Source: Bryum argenteum | Taxonomy: Eukaryota; Streptophyta; Bryopsida; Bryales; Bryaceae | Assembly (NCBI GenBank): GCA_037043015.1 | Contig: CM073324.1 | Coordinates: 18,864,097-18,928,096 of the forward strand | Length of the DNA: 64,000 bases | Reading direction: 5' to 3' | Shown: positions 36,223 through 47,400 of the stretch, piece by piece | Numbering within the stretch: the first letter of the stretch is position 1 | Layout of the letters: each line of letters begins with the position of its first letter | Made by a program: the position numbers and the translations under genes | The notes under the pieces: model-generated | The model's input: only the letters and a program-made list of their open reading frames with translations | Told to the model about the DNA's origin: nothing | Databases searched by the model: none

Positions 36223-38015
36223 ATGGGGGGCTCGGGGGAGATTCTGGGGGCGCTCGACCAGGCTAAGACGCAATTGTATCATTTTACGACAATTGTGATA
36301 GCGGGGATGGGATTCTTCACGGACGCGTACGACTTGTTCGTGATCTCGACCGTGACGAGGTTGTTGGGAAGGTTGTATTACACCGACTACTCACTGGTAA
36401 ACGGAAAGCCGGGGGTGCTCCCACCGAACGTCGCCGCAGCGGTGAACGGAGTGGCGCTTTGCGGGACGTTTATCGGACAGCTTCTGTTCGGGTGGCTGGG
36501 TGACAAGCTAGGGCGGAAGAAAGTGTATGGGTGGACGCTATTGATGATGATTATCACGTCAATCGCCTCCTCGATGTCGTTCGGGCAATCAGCGAAAGCG
36601 GTGATGAGCACGCTCTGCTTCTTCCGTTTCTGGTTGGGCGTAGGGATCGGTGGAGATTATCCGCTCTCGGCGACCATAATGAGCGAGTACTCAAACCAGC
36701 GGACTCGCGGCGCCTTCATTGCCGCTGTGTTCGCAATGCAGGGCATGGGTATTCTCGGGGGGGCCACAATGTCGATCATCGTCAGCAGCGCGTTTCGAAA
36801 CGCGCTCCATAGCCCCACGTTTCTCATGGACCCCGTCGCGTCGTGCCCACCTGAAGCCGATTACGTCTGGCGCATCGTCCTCGCGTTCGGCGCCTTGCCT
36901 GCTGCCCTCACATTCTACTACCGTATGAAGATGCCTGAAACGGCTAGGTACACCGCGCTTGTAGCGAAGAACAACAAACAGGCCGCGCTTGACATGGGCC
37001 GCGTCTTGCAGGTCGACTTCACCGGCTCCGTCGACCTCACCCAAACCGGCGAAGTCATCGGTCAGTCTCAAATCCGCTCAACCCACTATGTCCCTCGCAC
37101 TCCAACCTTCTCTACAGAATGAATTTGTGATACAGGCAATGATAATCAATGGCAAGAGTGCGCTTCTGACACAGACTTTGTGCTTTTTCAGGGCGGCCAG
37201 AATATGGGCTATTTTCGCGACAGTTTCTAGCTGCACATGGCGTGCAGCTGCTGGGATGCACAAGCACATGGTTCCTCTTGGACATAGCCTTTTACAGCCA
37301 AAACTTGTTTCAGAAGGATATTTTCTCGTCGATCGGGTGGCTGCGCGCGCCATACAAGATGTCAGCGCTCGAGGAAGTCTACCAAGTGTCCCGAGCGCAG
37401 GCGCTGATCGCGCTCGTATCAACAGTACCAGGATACTGGGCGACTGTGGCGCTAGTGGACGTAATTGGGCGCTGGGTGATCCAGATGACCGGCTTCTTCT
37501 TCATGACGATCTTTATGCTGATTCTCACGCTTCAGTACGACACGCTCCGGGGCGATCCATGCGCAGACGACCCGACTCAGTTCTGCGGCGGCAACCACAC
37601 GGCCTTTCTCACGTTATACTCGCTCACATTCTTCTTCGCCAACTTTGGCCCCAATGTCACGACCTTCATCATCCCTGCGGAGCTCTTTCCGGCCAGGTTG
37701 CGGTCCACTTGCCATGGAATCTCGGCGGCCGCGGGTAAAGCAGGCGCCATTGTGGGCGCGTTCGGGTTCCAGTACGCCGCGCAGAGCCGGAAACAGGGCG
37801 AGCAGGAGAAAGGCTACTCGACGGGTATCGGCTTGAAAAACTCGTTTCTGCTGCTCACGGTGATCAATGCGGCCGGATTCTTCTGCACTTTCCTGGTGCC
37901 CGAAACGAAGGGCCGGTCACTCGAAGACCTGTCGGGTGAAAACGCGGAGCAGTTGCAACAAGAAGCGGCCTACAACAGTGCACCCCACAGGGTAAAGCCG
38001 CCATGCAATTTCTAA
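36223..38015 (+). CDS. PHT1-type high-affinity phosphate:H+ symporter
   Basis: Two exons, 36223-37060 and 37192-38015, with a 131-bp GT-AG intron (donor ATCG|GTCAGT, acceptor TTTTCAG|GG). The phases fit and give 553 residues, typical for PHT1. It is a 12-span major facilitator protein of the plasma membrane that imports inorganic phosphate with protons. Landmarks: FFTDAYDLF (31-39), [12 protein letters not shown] (92-103) and the PHT1 signature [14 protein letters not shown] (143-156). Then FGLFS-like YGLFSRQF opens exon 2, followed by [49 protein letters not shown] and the [15 protein letters not shown] tail. All key elements are intact. The gene converges on L-galactose dehydrogenase, with 268 bp between stop codons. 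Confidence 0.97.
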
Positions 38016-38283
38016 GCGGAACTTAGTCCCCATCCCATTTTTTGGCAGTGCTCACGACTGCCTCCATTGTTTCTGAATGTTTCAAATTCTTCATGGCGCT
38101 GAATGGGTGTAAACTACTCTGCCTCAATGCAGGCCAGCTGAGGAGCCATCGGAATGCTTGAATTGATCAAGGAGAACACGTTAGATTGCAAAACTAGATT
38201 GATCAATGATACGTTAAATCGTGCTTCCTCCTTCTTTTTGTACAATATAACATTATTGAAAATCATACAGTTTCCCCTCGGGG

Positions 38284-40423
38284 CTAATTATTCTCCGGTC
38301 GGCCACTCGGCCAGGTTACATTCTTCACTGGCTGTAAGATCTGCTCTACTTGCTGCAGTAGCTCTTCGTCGATGTCGGATACGCCTTGTTCCATCTCTAG
38401 GGCTGTTTTCACATTCTCTCGCACCTGCACAGCATGAGTTTGTTAATCCGGCGATACTGCATATATCGTGTCGACATAAGAGTCATCCGCAGGCTATTTT
38501 ACAAAGAAATTCTAATTATCTTTGCCTCCTGCTCTGAAGTTCATCATCTTCCTCTCCCATAAACCGCCGAATCAACGTTGAAGGTTAAGCAATGTTATCT
38601 TTCATCAGCAATATCTGAAGCGATTACAATCACAGATCGAGAAGGTTACGGTATAGTTTACCTCTTGCACTGAGGTCATTCCAACCAAGGTAGTGGTTAT
38701 GTTGGGGTTTCGGAGCGAATACTGCAACGCCAGTTGCCTGATACTCTTGCCTTGCGACTTGCATAACTCCGTTGCTTGAGCACACGCCGCCTGCACCAAC
38801 AGAACAAATGTCTCTCCTTCAGTGAAAAATTTGCGTACGGGTATATCAGGACGAAGTGCAAAAGCATCTGACAGGTAAAAGCTACAGTAGAGTTTATTTA
38901 ACATGTGTACGAATGCAGGAAGTGAAGCTTTTGTTCAGCAAGAAAAGCTTGCTCAGTATGCTAGATTGGAAATGGAATGAAGAGTGGAATGGTCAGCGAT
39001 GTGGTACCTTGAGTTCGGGAGGAGCCAGATGCCACTCCGGCCACCCCTTGCCCGACAGAAGGCCTAACGCGAAGGGGGCGGCACTGATCAATCCCACGCC
39101 TTTCTCCTCCAAGTACGGGAGAAGCTCCAGCATCGATGTATCGTGGAGGCAGTAGTGGCAGTAGGAGAGAATGACATTCACCGTTCCTCTTGGAACTCTG
39201 TCCAACACGTATCTGTACACAAAACAGAATTTAGGAGACATATCACCCTCGCGGTCTTCAAACAATGAGGGTCCTTAAAGACCACCATGGACAGGTGAAC
39301 ATGATGCCAAAACGCCAATATGGAAACTCCAACTCACAGCCGCCCAACCAATGGTGATGAGATTATCGAGGTATGGTGCAAAGTTACCTGAAAATCTTGA
39401 GAGGTAGTCCACTCAATCCAATAGCACGAACTTTACCCGTTTCCTTGAGCTTTTGCAGTGCCGGCAACGTCTCGTTCACGATCTGATCGACGAGACAAGG
39501 CCATCAATCATCAGTCGAGATGCTTGCAGCTGGCCATGCAAGAAGATTTATTTAGTGTGTTAATCGAGGATACTAGTACCTGGTCGAGCGAAACGAATTC
39601 GACGTCGTGACACAGGAGGATGTCCAAGTAATCGAGGTTGAGGCGTGCCAAGCTCTCGTCCACGCTGCGCAGCACCCGCTCCGCGCTGAAATCGAAGTCC
39701 TCGTAGCCGTATCGCCCGCACTTGGTGGACACCACGTAGCTCTCACGAGGAATCTCGCTCGGCATCGTCTTGAATGCTTTCCCTAGAATCGTCTCCGCCA
39801 ACGTGTTGCCATAATACCTGCCCGAATTTTGCGAGCAGATCCGAAGTCAAGCAGTCTACTAGTACAAGTATCAGTGTAGCAATTCGCTGGATGATGCGAT
39901 TGCAGATGGAGTCCATGCAGTGCATTATCTATCTATCATTAGGAGACATCACACTATCCAACATTGTCCTACGTAATCAGAACAGAAGAAGAGTGATGGA
40001 CACAGAATAGTAAGGGTAGTACACAACGGAGAGAATTATTGAAAAGTCGAGAAACAATACGAAAAGCATGCTATTCATATGGACGACTGCTAACTCGGAC
40101 AGAAGCCCAGCAACATTTAGGGTCGAAATTGGCTATGGATGCACGCATTTGTAATTCCCGATCCTAGGTGCAGATTTGAAAGTATTAGCGACTAGGAAGG
40201 TGTGTCAATGCAAAAAGGAGAGGTAAGAAACGAACGGGGAGACGTCGAAGAGGTTGATGCCGAGGCGCGCAGCTTCATGGATGGCGGCGATGGCGTCGTC
40301 CTCTCGCACAATTTGGCCATACAAGTTGCCCAGAGGCGAGCCTCCAAAACTGAGAGACGACACCTTGAGGCCTGTGTTGCCCAGCTCCCTCCTCGCCACT
40401 AACTTTCCTCCTCCTCCTGCCAT
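38284..40423 (-). CDS. L-galactose dehydrogenase (aldo-keto reductase), ascorbate synthesis
   Basis: Six exons (minus): 40236-40423, 39580-39817, 39388-39482, 39008-39212, 38662-38790 and 38284-38424. All are GT-AG, and the phases give 331 residues against about 319 in Arabidopsis GalDH. The enzyme oxidises L-galactose to L-galactono-1,4-lactone with NAD+ in the cytosol, the next-to-last step of plant vitamin C synthesis. The aldo-keto reductase tetrad is present: Asp60 and Tyr65 in FDVSPYYG, Lys95 in STKCGR and His133 in LLCHDVE. Other landmarks are LGNTGLKVSSLSFGGSPLG near the start, DFSAERVLRSVDESL, VILSYCHY and KNVTWPSG at the C-terminus. No damage is seen. Confidence 0.97.
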
Positions 40424-41500
40424 CGCTGCAATTCGACCTCTTCCTATCGATCAGCAAAACATGCATGCATCCACTAGAGTATCATATAAGAGCAAAACAT
40501 GCAGAATCTATTCACATAATGACATGTGCGTTCCTGTGATCGAAGATGAGGTCACGACAATAATGCTACTAGTGTGCTGACCGATCGTCTTTCGTCAGTT
40601 CAATTGGGTTGTTGTCGATGCTCTTGACTGAGCAAGCAAAGTACGTGAGCTTCATTCTTGTACTTAAAAGTGTGTTGTTCACATGCCGCCACCCGTCCCA
40701 CTCCACTTGGCAGCTATAGGTTCGGAGAACTGACTGTTCGATGAACTCCAGGACGGCCATGTCTGAAATCCGTGAACAATTTCTTTTCTTCTCAAATTTG
40801 ATTTTGGGAAATTTGACCGCAGGATCTTGTTTTCAGCTATCTAATTAGACTACTTATCTCCGTTTGTGACATTTTACCGTACGGATTTTGAGATATATTT
40901 TGTCAAAGTTTTAGTTTTTGCAAGAAATATACCTTATTTGAACGAATTGATCACAATGTGGTCGATTTGGACTTTTGGGGGTGAAGCTCTGAACGTCCAA
41001 TTAACTATTTTGTGATTTTTTTCAAACAAAAGAGGGATTTCACAACTGGAAGTAGCATATTTTTGGAACTAAATACTTTTCATTGAAAATTTCGTGAGTT
41101 AAGAGTTATATGGAATTTACAGAACTTTGGATTTATAAAGATTGGTTTATAAGTTTTCAAAATACAAATAAGATAATATGATTTTTGAGGGCGTTTGTGA
41201 AGCACGAACATCAATTGATAAGACTTGAGCTTTAGAATGAGGTGGGGAGCAACTCTACTTGTTTATCATCAAAAAGAGTGTACAAGGGCAAGTATAGTGA
41301 CCTTCACTATGCAGCAACATTAATTAATTAACCTAGGTCCTCTCATGCCACACGGACCCCCTTAAGGGGGTGCCACATGGACTCCATGTGAGCACTTTAT
41401 TTAATAAAATTTTATTCTTTGAGATTAGCCCCAACCCTCTTGTACTTGCTCAAAGTTAGGAAGGAGTTACAAATGACATGGGATAAATTTGCTAACCCAA
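40424..41500. other. GalDH upstream region and intergenic DNA
   Basis: A 63-codon minus-strand frame (40569-40760, starting MAVLEFIEQSVLRTYSCQVE) lies 145 bp upstream of the GalDH start on the same strand; see findings. At 41357-41370 there is a perfect 14-bp palindrome CCCCCTTAAGGGGG. Otherwise nothing is recognised. Confidence 0.35.
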
Positions 41501-41645
41501 GACCCCCGCCACCAAGACTCCCTGCCCCAAGACCCTCTACCCCCAAGAGCCCCTACCCCCAAGACCCCCCACCCTTAAGACCCTCTGCCTCCAAGATCCC
41601 CTGCCTCCAAGACCCCCCGCCCTAAGACCCCATGCCCCCTAGACC
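41501..41645 (+). repeat. C-rich short tandem repeat
   Basis: About ten degenerate copies of a 13-17-bp unit around CCAAGACCCCCTGCC run from 41501 to 41645. The plus strand would encode Pro-rich sequence in all frames, but there is no gene context, so it is treated as a simple repeat. Confidence 0.8.
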
Positions 41646-42082
41646 CCTCTAGCTGGACCCTCTCATACCCCTCCGATTTTTTAGCCGCGATTTGCGGCCC
41701 GCATTTGAAGGGTTGTTTTGAGATTTTGGGACAGGTGATTCTCTTAGCCAATCTCAATCAAGAAATATAATCTCAAAAGTAAGGTACTCGTTGTCCTCAT
41801 GAGTAAAGGTGCAGTCATAATACACACGGGTACATATATATCCAAAAACATAGTTATTTTTTCTCATAGAGCTTATGAAGAGATGCAATATAATTTTGAA
41901 GTTCCTCTTATAAATCTTTGAGACCCACAGGCCCGCCATATAATTATGATTGTTGAGCATAATACTTTACTAGTATACCCTTGCGGCGCTACCAAGCTAA
42001 CTCAAATACTTTGACCATGCCCCTCTTGTTTTTTTTTTTCCTAAACCTAAAATTAGCTCATTTTTGTAATTTTTGGTAGTTG
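41646..42082. other. Intergenic, nothing recognised
   Basis: AT-rich DNA leading into the dispersed repeat at 42083. The words CTTGCGGCGCTACC near 41980 echo GCGGCATTGCGACGC near 27672 and may belong to the same larger repeat. Confidence 0.35.
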
Positions 42083-42236
42083 TGAGGGCCAAAATTACTT
42101 GAAAATTTAGTATCCAGGGATCCGTCTGCCCGATTTGGAATTAGGTCGTATTCCACAAGTCTACAAAAAAACTTGCTTCCAACAACACCTCATGCGCTCC
42201 AATCCGAGCCGCAATGCCCGAGATCATAATGTCACG
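42083..42236 (+). repeat. Dispersed 'AATATCTTGG' repeat, copy 4
   Basis: GAGGGCCAAAATTACTTGAA, GTATCCAGGGATCCGTCTGC, AACACCTCATGCGC and GAGATCATAATGTCAC match copies 1-3 in order, about 14 kb away from them. Confidence 0.65.
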
Positions 42237-44411
42237 TCATGATATTTTACCGGAAATCAAGATATTCCCAACATGACAATATTCACTAGCGACCACCCGT
42301 TTGGCATCTCATCATCATAATAATAATAATAATCAATATCATGATGTTCCCGAAATCACAATTTTACGTAGGAATTCAAAATGGAGGTATAGACCTCAAT
42401 AACTCATCCCCTCCCTCTCAATATTTGCCCCTTGTCCTTTGCCCTTTGTCTTTCCTTGCTTTTTGCCAAACGACCCTTCATATTCTCATTATCAGGATAT
42501 GTGCAAATCACAATAACAAGTGAAATTAGAAGTTTTCAAATCCCCAATGATCATAATATTTTAATATTGAGTTGCCAAACGACCCTTCATATTCTCATAT
42601 CAAGATTTGTGCAAATCAGAATAACAAGTAAAATTGGAACTAAGTATTCTAATTATCACATTTAGAAATTTGGTATCTCATTTAGAGTTGTTCAACTTCT
42701 TTCTATTTACTTTCGAGTTATTCAATTTCTCTATTTTGTTATCTTGAGTTGTCTTATCTATTTGCAACTCTTTAAAAGGTTATTCAACTTCCAAGCATAT
42801 GGTCTTACTATAGTGAAGAGTTATTCAACTCCTTCTTGCGAACTTATTTAACATTTTTATCACATATCCTTGTTTTGAAACTAGGTTATGTTTGGTAATT
42901 TAAATAATTTTGAAACCATAAAAACCAACTACTAGTCAACCACCCAACACCACATCTATTAGCAACAGTAGGTTACGAACCCTTCACGGGATGCCCAAGT
43001 CCAAAACATTATCAAAAGTTTTTCACAAATTTTTCAGTAATACTCATTTGTAAAACGACATGTGTTGTTGCTTAGGCATCTTCCACATTCATTTCACATT
43101 TTGGTGACATTATTTGAGATGTAGATGAGGATTCTTGGTGCATTAAATTTTGCCTAATACTTGCACGCCAAAGCTCTAATAATATTGGAGAAAACATCAC
43201 CAAACTATATATGGCAGCAAAGCTCTCAATGAGATTCTCCATTAAACTAAATCAACACCTCCAAAGATCAAATTTACATGAATGTCACGGAGTTTGCAAT
43301 ATTAATGAAACATAAGGAGTATGGTAGAAACACACATACTACATCCATTGTCAAAAAACGTTCCTTACATATTCACTCTTTCTCAAGCAAACTCTCACCT
43401 GTGGTTGTGCACACATAATTCTAACTCCAACACAAGGCCATCATAGATTGGCACAAGTCACTAATTGGCGCCTTGTTATTGTGCACACTTTTAGGAAGAG
43501 GCTATGCACATAAATGGGTGTTCAGGCTTCCTAAAGTTTGAAACTTCTCAATATACATATAGAATCAAAATTTAGAATTCCGCTAGGGTACATTTTTTTT
43601 GTTAAATTGCTAATGAGCTATTAGAAATTCAACATCTATATCTTATTGGAAGTAGGAATAATTCCTTAAATGCGCAACAATACGTGTTCCTACCATACTA
43701 TTTTGTTCATTGAGATGTGTTACCTCAATCGCCATCCACTAGTAGGAATTGGCCCAAAAAATGATTAGACGTCACTTCAATGTCCAAAGTGACTACGTTT
43801 GTAACAAGAGCTGAAAAGGTCGAAAGTGATGGAACTACCTCTAGGACGTGAACTTGCTACAATCGAATCATAATCATGGGCTGATACAAATGACAAGATG
43901 TTAGTAATGACATGATGGAAATGATACAAAGCTCATTTGTAATTTTTATAAGAACCGAAACTTTGACTCAATATATCTCAAGATCATCATGGTTAAATTT
44001 TCAAAAAATTGGTGCTTTACCTAATTATACAAACATAAACAAATCCTATACTTAGTTGGATATTTCAAAATCAATTTAAAAAAGAATCTGTTTACAGATT
44101 TCAGATAGGATCACTGTAGAGCTTCTCCTGCAAGGGGTTAAATTTCAGTACATGTTGTGTTTGTAATCCTTTTTGGCAGTCATTGTATATCCTCAACATC
44201 TGCAAATAACCATGACGGTGGTTTCTGTAGTCTCATGTAAAACTTGTTGATGACTTTCAAAGTTCACAACTCTTTCCAATTTCTCTGAACTTTCTCAATG
44301 TATGCTGGATAATTTTTGCATTTCGATAATAGTATTCTATCCAGCAATAGATATTTATTCTCATCCAACAAATAATATTCTCTCACACTATTCGCATTCT
44401 ACCTTTTGAAA
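42237..44411. other. Long intergenic stretch
   Basis: No gene is supported. GCCAAACGACCCTTCATATT with CTCAT and ATATGTGCAAATCA-like words are duplicated at about 42466 and 42573. The rest is unremarkable AT-rich DNA. Confidence 0.35.
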
Positions 44412-44823
44412 ATGTCAATGGATCATTCCAAAGGTCAGTTGCGGTCGATCTGGTCCAAGCAACAGTCTGTTACTTTTCGACGTAACAGGAATGAGGACAT
44501 TCTTCGATTTAAAGGCTTAATTCCTGAAGGACTTTGCCCAAGCTTCGACAGTGACTTCGAAGCTTCCCAATGTAACACACGTGATGTTTTTATACGCGTT
44601 TCACGTCTGCAAAGTACAGGTTGTCAAAGAAAGCTAGTAAGAAAGTAGACAGAAGGACTTTAGTCTGTCCAGCCTCAACTCGTGTGAAATAGTTTGAGTG
44701 AGAAACGCTCTCCGGGATAATGAATAATGAGATTTATCTTTGTTTCTGTTTGCAGAATTTAAAGATCTAACTGCTTACTTGATTGCAGCCCATCAGGGAT
44801 TAGCTCTGGCATTCATTGTCTAG
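44412..44823 (+). CDS. Tentative small two-exon gene, 91 residues, unknown
   Basis: Exon 1 at 44412-44619 (ATG start, donor ACAG|GTTGTC) and exon 2 at 44756-44823 (acceptor TTTGCAG, stop TAG) join in phase. The protein starts MSMDHSKGQLRSIWSKQQSV and ends AYLIAAHQGLALAFIV, a short hydrophobic tail. Exon 1 codon choice looks gene-like compared with flanking DNA, but I recognise no family. The short length and weak donor keep confidence low. It could instead be part of a larger gene extending into 45.2 kb. Confidence 0.28.
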
Positions 44824-45052
44824 TTTCTAGCAATCCCGTATCATCAAGCCTCGATATTGTTGCAGTTTTGAAGTAAACTTACAATGAAGGACTTCAATGA
44901 ATTAGATTCATGTGGCTGAATTTTACTGCGTGCATTTCAGCTAAGCCTGCAAACCAGGCGGTATTAACCATTAGTTCCAGATTTGTTAGATGAAATTATT
45001 GCACCTAACGCGATTTTACAAAATAGATACATAGAAACTGACATAGTGCGAT

Positions 45053-45119
45053 TTAAGCCTTAAACGCACAGGCCCTCTGAAAATACAATGAAAGCAAGCC
45101 CGAGGGGTTTAAGGGTCAA
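45053..45119. mobile_element. 67-bp miniature TTAA-TIR element
   Basis: Starts TTAAGCCTTAAACGCAC and ends GGGGTTTAAGGGTCAA, a mutated version of the terminal repeats at 28231 and 28600. It also shares GCAAGCCCGAGGGG with the 80-bp element at 3689 (in the inverse orientation). It is nearly all terminal sequence. Confidence 0.55.
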
Positions 45120-45205
45120 AGACTCCAACCCAGATTTTCCTTGGTAGGTGAGTCGTAGTCTGTCAAACATCTGATGTAGAAAGTGAGAAAAGGTGAGGAA
45201 GGAGA

Positions 45206-45634
45206 ATGTCCAACGATGCACCAAAAGTGCTGCTCAGGCATATTCCTCAGCAAGCTCTCGATGAGAAACCGGATAATGTTTCACGATTGTTCCTCGAAAC
45301 GACGAAAATCACCAACAGCAGCATTGCAGTATTACAGCCTCCTGATGGATTGAGAAGTTATAGTGACATACTATTACGATCCAGCAAGGTATGCATTAAG
45401 AATCGTGTGTGGCACGTCAGCGTGGCGTTCTCTTATCACGACTATCTCGAGTTGATTTGACACCGTCCTACCAAGGACAAAGACGTCGCACCAGTTGGGC
45501 AGGAAGTCCCAGTCCGGGTTGACGTCGCACCAGTTAGGTGCAGTTCACTTAACAGCAACGCCACAGATGCTGCAGCAAGATATTTCGGTTGTGATGACAC
45601 GCCTTCAGAAGCCAAGCCTACTGCTTCTGCCTAA
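45206..45634 (+). CDS. Tentative small two-exon gene, 113 residues, unknown
   Basis: Exon 1 at 45206-45388 (ATG start, good donor AGCAAG|GTATGC) and exon 2 at 45476-45634 (acceptor ACCAAG, stop TAA) join in phase 0. The protein begins MSNDAPKVLLRHIPQQALDE and ends DDTPSEAKPTASA. Exon 2 contains a direct repeat, DVAPVGQEVPVRVDVAPVR, also visible as GACGTCGCACCAGTT twice in the DNA (45482 and 45521). No domain is recognised. The gene converges on the RCI2 gene. The acceptor is weak (CCAAG without a pyrimidine run), so the second exon is the least certain part. Confidence 0.35.
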
Positions 45635-46024
45635 ACTCCAGCGTACATTCTAATGCAACAGTGACGAGTACGGACGAGTGATTGATTGATTATCTTGAGA
45701 AAAAGACTAACAAAAATGAAGAGTGTGAAATTAATAATAAAAATAAACCTTCACAAAACTCGCACATGTAGGATTGAAATATGAAGTTTATTACAACACA
45801 AGAACGTACACTTCTATACACATCTGATCTTACAAGTATTCACAAGACCTGACAACTACTGAACCTGAGGACGCGACGAGGGAGAACCTCATAAACGTCC
45901 ATGAGGAGCACACCACAAGATAAGATCCTTGAAACACCACACCGGCGATGAAAATCTTTAGCGTCACAATTTTGCTCCCATACTTGCTTCAGAAACTGCC
46001 GCTTCATTTTTCTTTGTCCATCGC

Positions 46025-46377
46025 CTACGCGACGATAACATACAGCGCATACAAGATTCCGGGAAGATACCCGAGGATCGTCAACAGGAGACAGATCCAA
46101 AACTCCAGCTGTTAATAAACACAAGCACACTCCATCAACACTTATAAAAAAACCTCAAGCATTCTTAGAGTCTCTGTCACAATTACACCATATCCCAAAC
46201 GATTTCCTAAACGCTTCTCATAATTTTTTCTCTGTGGCGGACTAAACTAAATAAGATCCAAGAGACTAAAGAAGAGATACGCACCCCGCAGCCATATCTG
46301 AAGAACACGCCTAGAGGCGGCAACAGAATAGCGAGAATGACCTCGCAGAAAGTCGCACCACTGGCTCCCTTGCCCAT
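46025..46377 (-). CDS. RCI2/PMP3-type small hydrophobic membrane protein
   Basis: Two exons (minus), 46285-46377 and 46025-46108, with a 176-bp GT-AG intron, give a 58-residue protein. It starts MGKGASGATFCEVILAILLP and continues PLGVFFRYGCG | LEFWICLLLTILGYLPGILY, ending YALYVIVA. The pattern of two membrane helices (about residues 9-27 and 33-55) with the central FRYGCG.EFWICLLLTILGYLPG motif is diagnostic of the PMP3/RCI2/UPF0057 family. These plasma-membrane proteolipids are induced by cold, salt or dehydration in many plants and help control membrane potential and ion balance. The intron falls in the usual place within the motif. A TATA-like minus-strand word (AAATATAAAG, about 46561-46570) lies roughly 185 bp upstream of the ATG. 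Confidence 0.95.
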
Positions 46378-46560
46378 TTTTGTTGCAGAAAAATTCGCAA
46401 GAATCAATAGAGCCTCTGTTCCTTACTCGAAGAAAATGAAACTCCCGCGCACCAAGCTCGATCGATCGCAAGAAGACAACAAAGCTCAAGGTGACAAGTT
46501 CTGAAAGAAGAGTCGAGCAAGAGCACAGCTATAAAGCACATATCCCGGATCTACGAAATC

Positions 46561-46570
46561 CTTTATATTT
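46561..46570 (-). promoter_or_regulatory. Possible TATA box of the RCI2 gene
   Basis: The minus strand reads AAATATAAAG, about 185 bp upstream of the RCI2 start codon, which would give a leader of about 150 bases. No other element is confirmed. Confidence 0.3.
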
Positions 46571-46703
46571 CCTAGATATTCGGACCGAGCGCGCAATTGC
46601 TGTGGCAACCGACCATTTAGAAGGCATGGTCACTCAAATGGCAACACTTTTCGGAAAAGGAATTTTTGGAGGTTAAGTTTCTTGTCTGACCTCACTTCAG
46701 GAA

Positions 46704-46970
46704 TAGAAAAACACTTTTCTTTTGATTAGAAAATGTAGTCATGTTGTTCAAAAATGACTGAATCTATATGTTTAGGAAATCTGACACTTACTAAGTAGTC
46801 ATTTGAAGTACATGATATAACTGTTTTTAATTTTAAAACTAAAACCATGATTATAGATGGTCATGGAATTCACTTCAAATGATTACCAAGAGTCAAATTT
46901 CTAATCATATAGATTTGATCATTTTGAACAACATGACTACATTTTCTAATAAAAAAAACGTGTTTCTCTA
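46704..46970. mobile_element. Foldback MITE, about 267 bp, arms about 130 bp
   Basis: The left arm TAGAAAAACAC...GATTAGAAAATGTAGTCATG and onward is matched along nearly its whole length by the reverse complement of the right arm, which ends CATGACTACATTTTCTAAT...GTGTTTCTCTA. Shared blocks are AGAAAATGTAGTCATGTTGT, AATCTATATG, TCATTTGAAGT and AAC(T/C)ATGATTATA-like words at the centre. Transcribed, it would fold into one long imperfect hairpin. It lies about 330 bp upstream of the RCI2 start codon. Confidence 0.8.
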
Positions 46971-47400
46971 CCGGTGAGATTTCCTGATTAATTCTTTAAA
47001 TTGTTTACATCTTTTTCAACACATACCCTTTATCTCAAATATCTATGTCTTGGGCAAAAACTCTATATAAAAGGTGGTCCCCTTAACCAAAGTGGAAAGA
47101 GACCCTCAATAGTTGTGGTAAGAACATATTATTGGTACTAGCCTAGATATTGAGTACAGATTTGCACCTTTGAATTAGCTTGATTTGTACCATGCTCTGA
47201 CAAGATTGTGAGTTTCAAAAACTTGCTTGTAGAAAGTTGAACTCTCATTTCATGTAGATCTTGGAGCAATTTAGTACGGTTTCTTGGCTAAACTAGAAGG
47301 GGAGACATCAAGTTTATCCATAGGGTGGAGGATATGCCTTGTGTGAGAATGTACAAAATTTTTAGTTTTACATAGTTACCATCAAGTACTCTGAGTTTCA
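46971..47400. other. Intergenic, nothing recognised
   Basis: AT-rich DNA between the foldback element and the complete TTAA-TIR element. Confidence 0.4.

Noticed and set aside
41357..41370. Palindrome CCCCCTTAAGGGGG as a possible excision footprint of the TTAA-TIR family
   Set aside because: Ends of the family joined at a TTAA would read GGGGTTAACCCC, the opposite polarity. The palindrome is more likely chance or another repeat.
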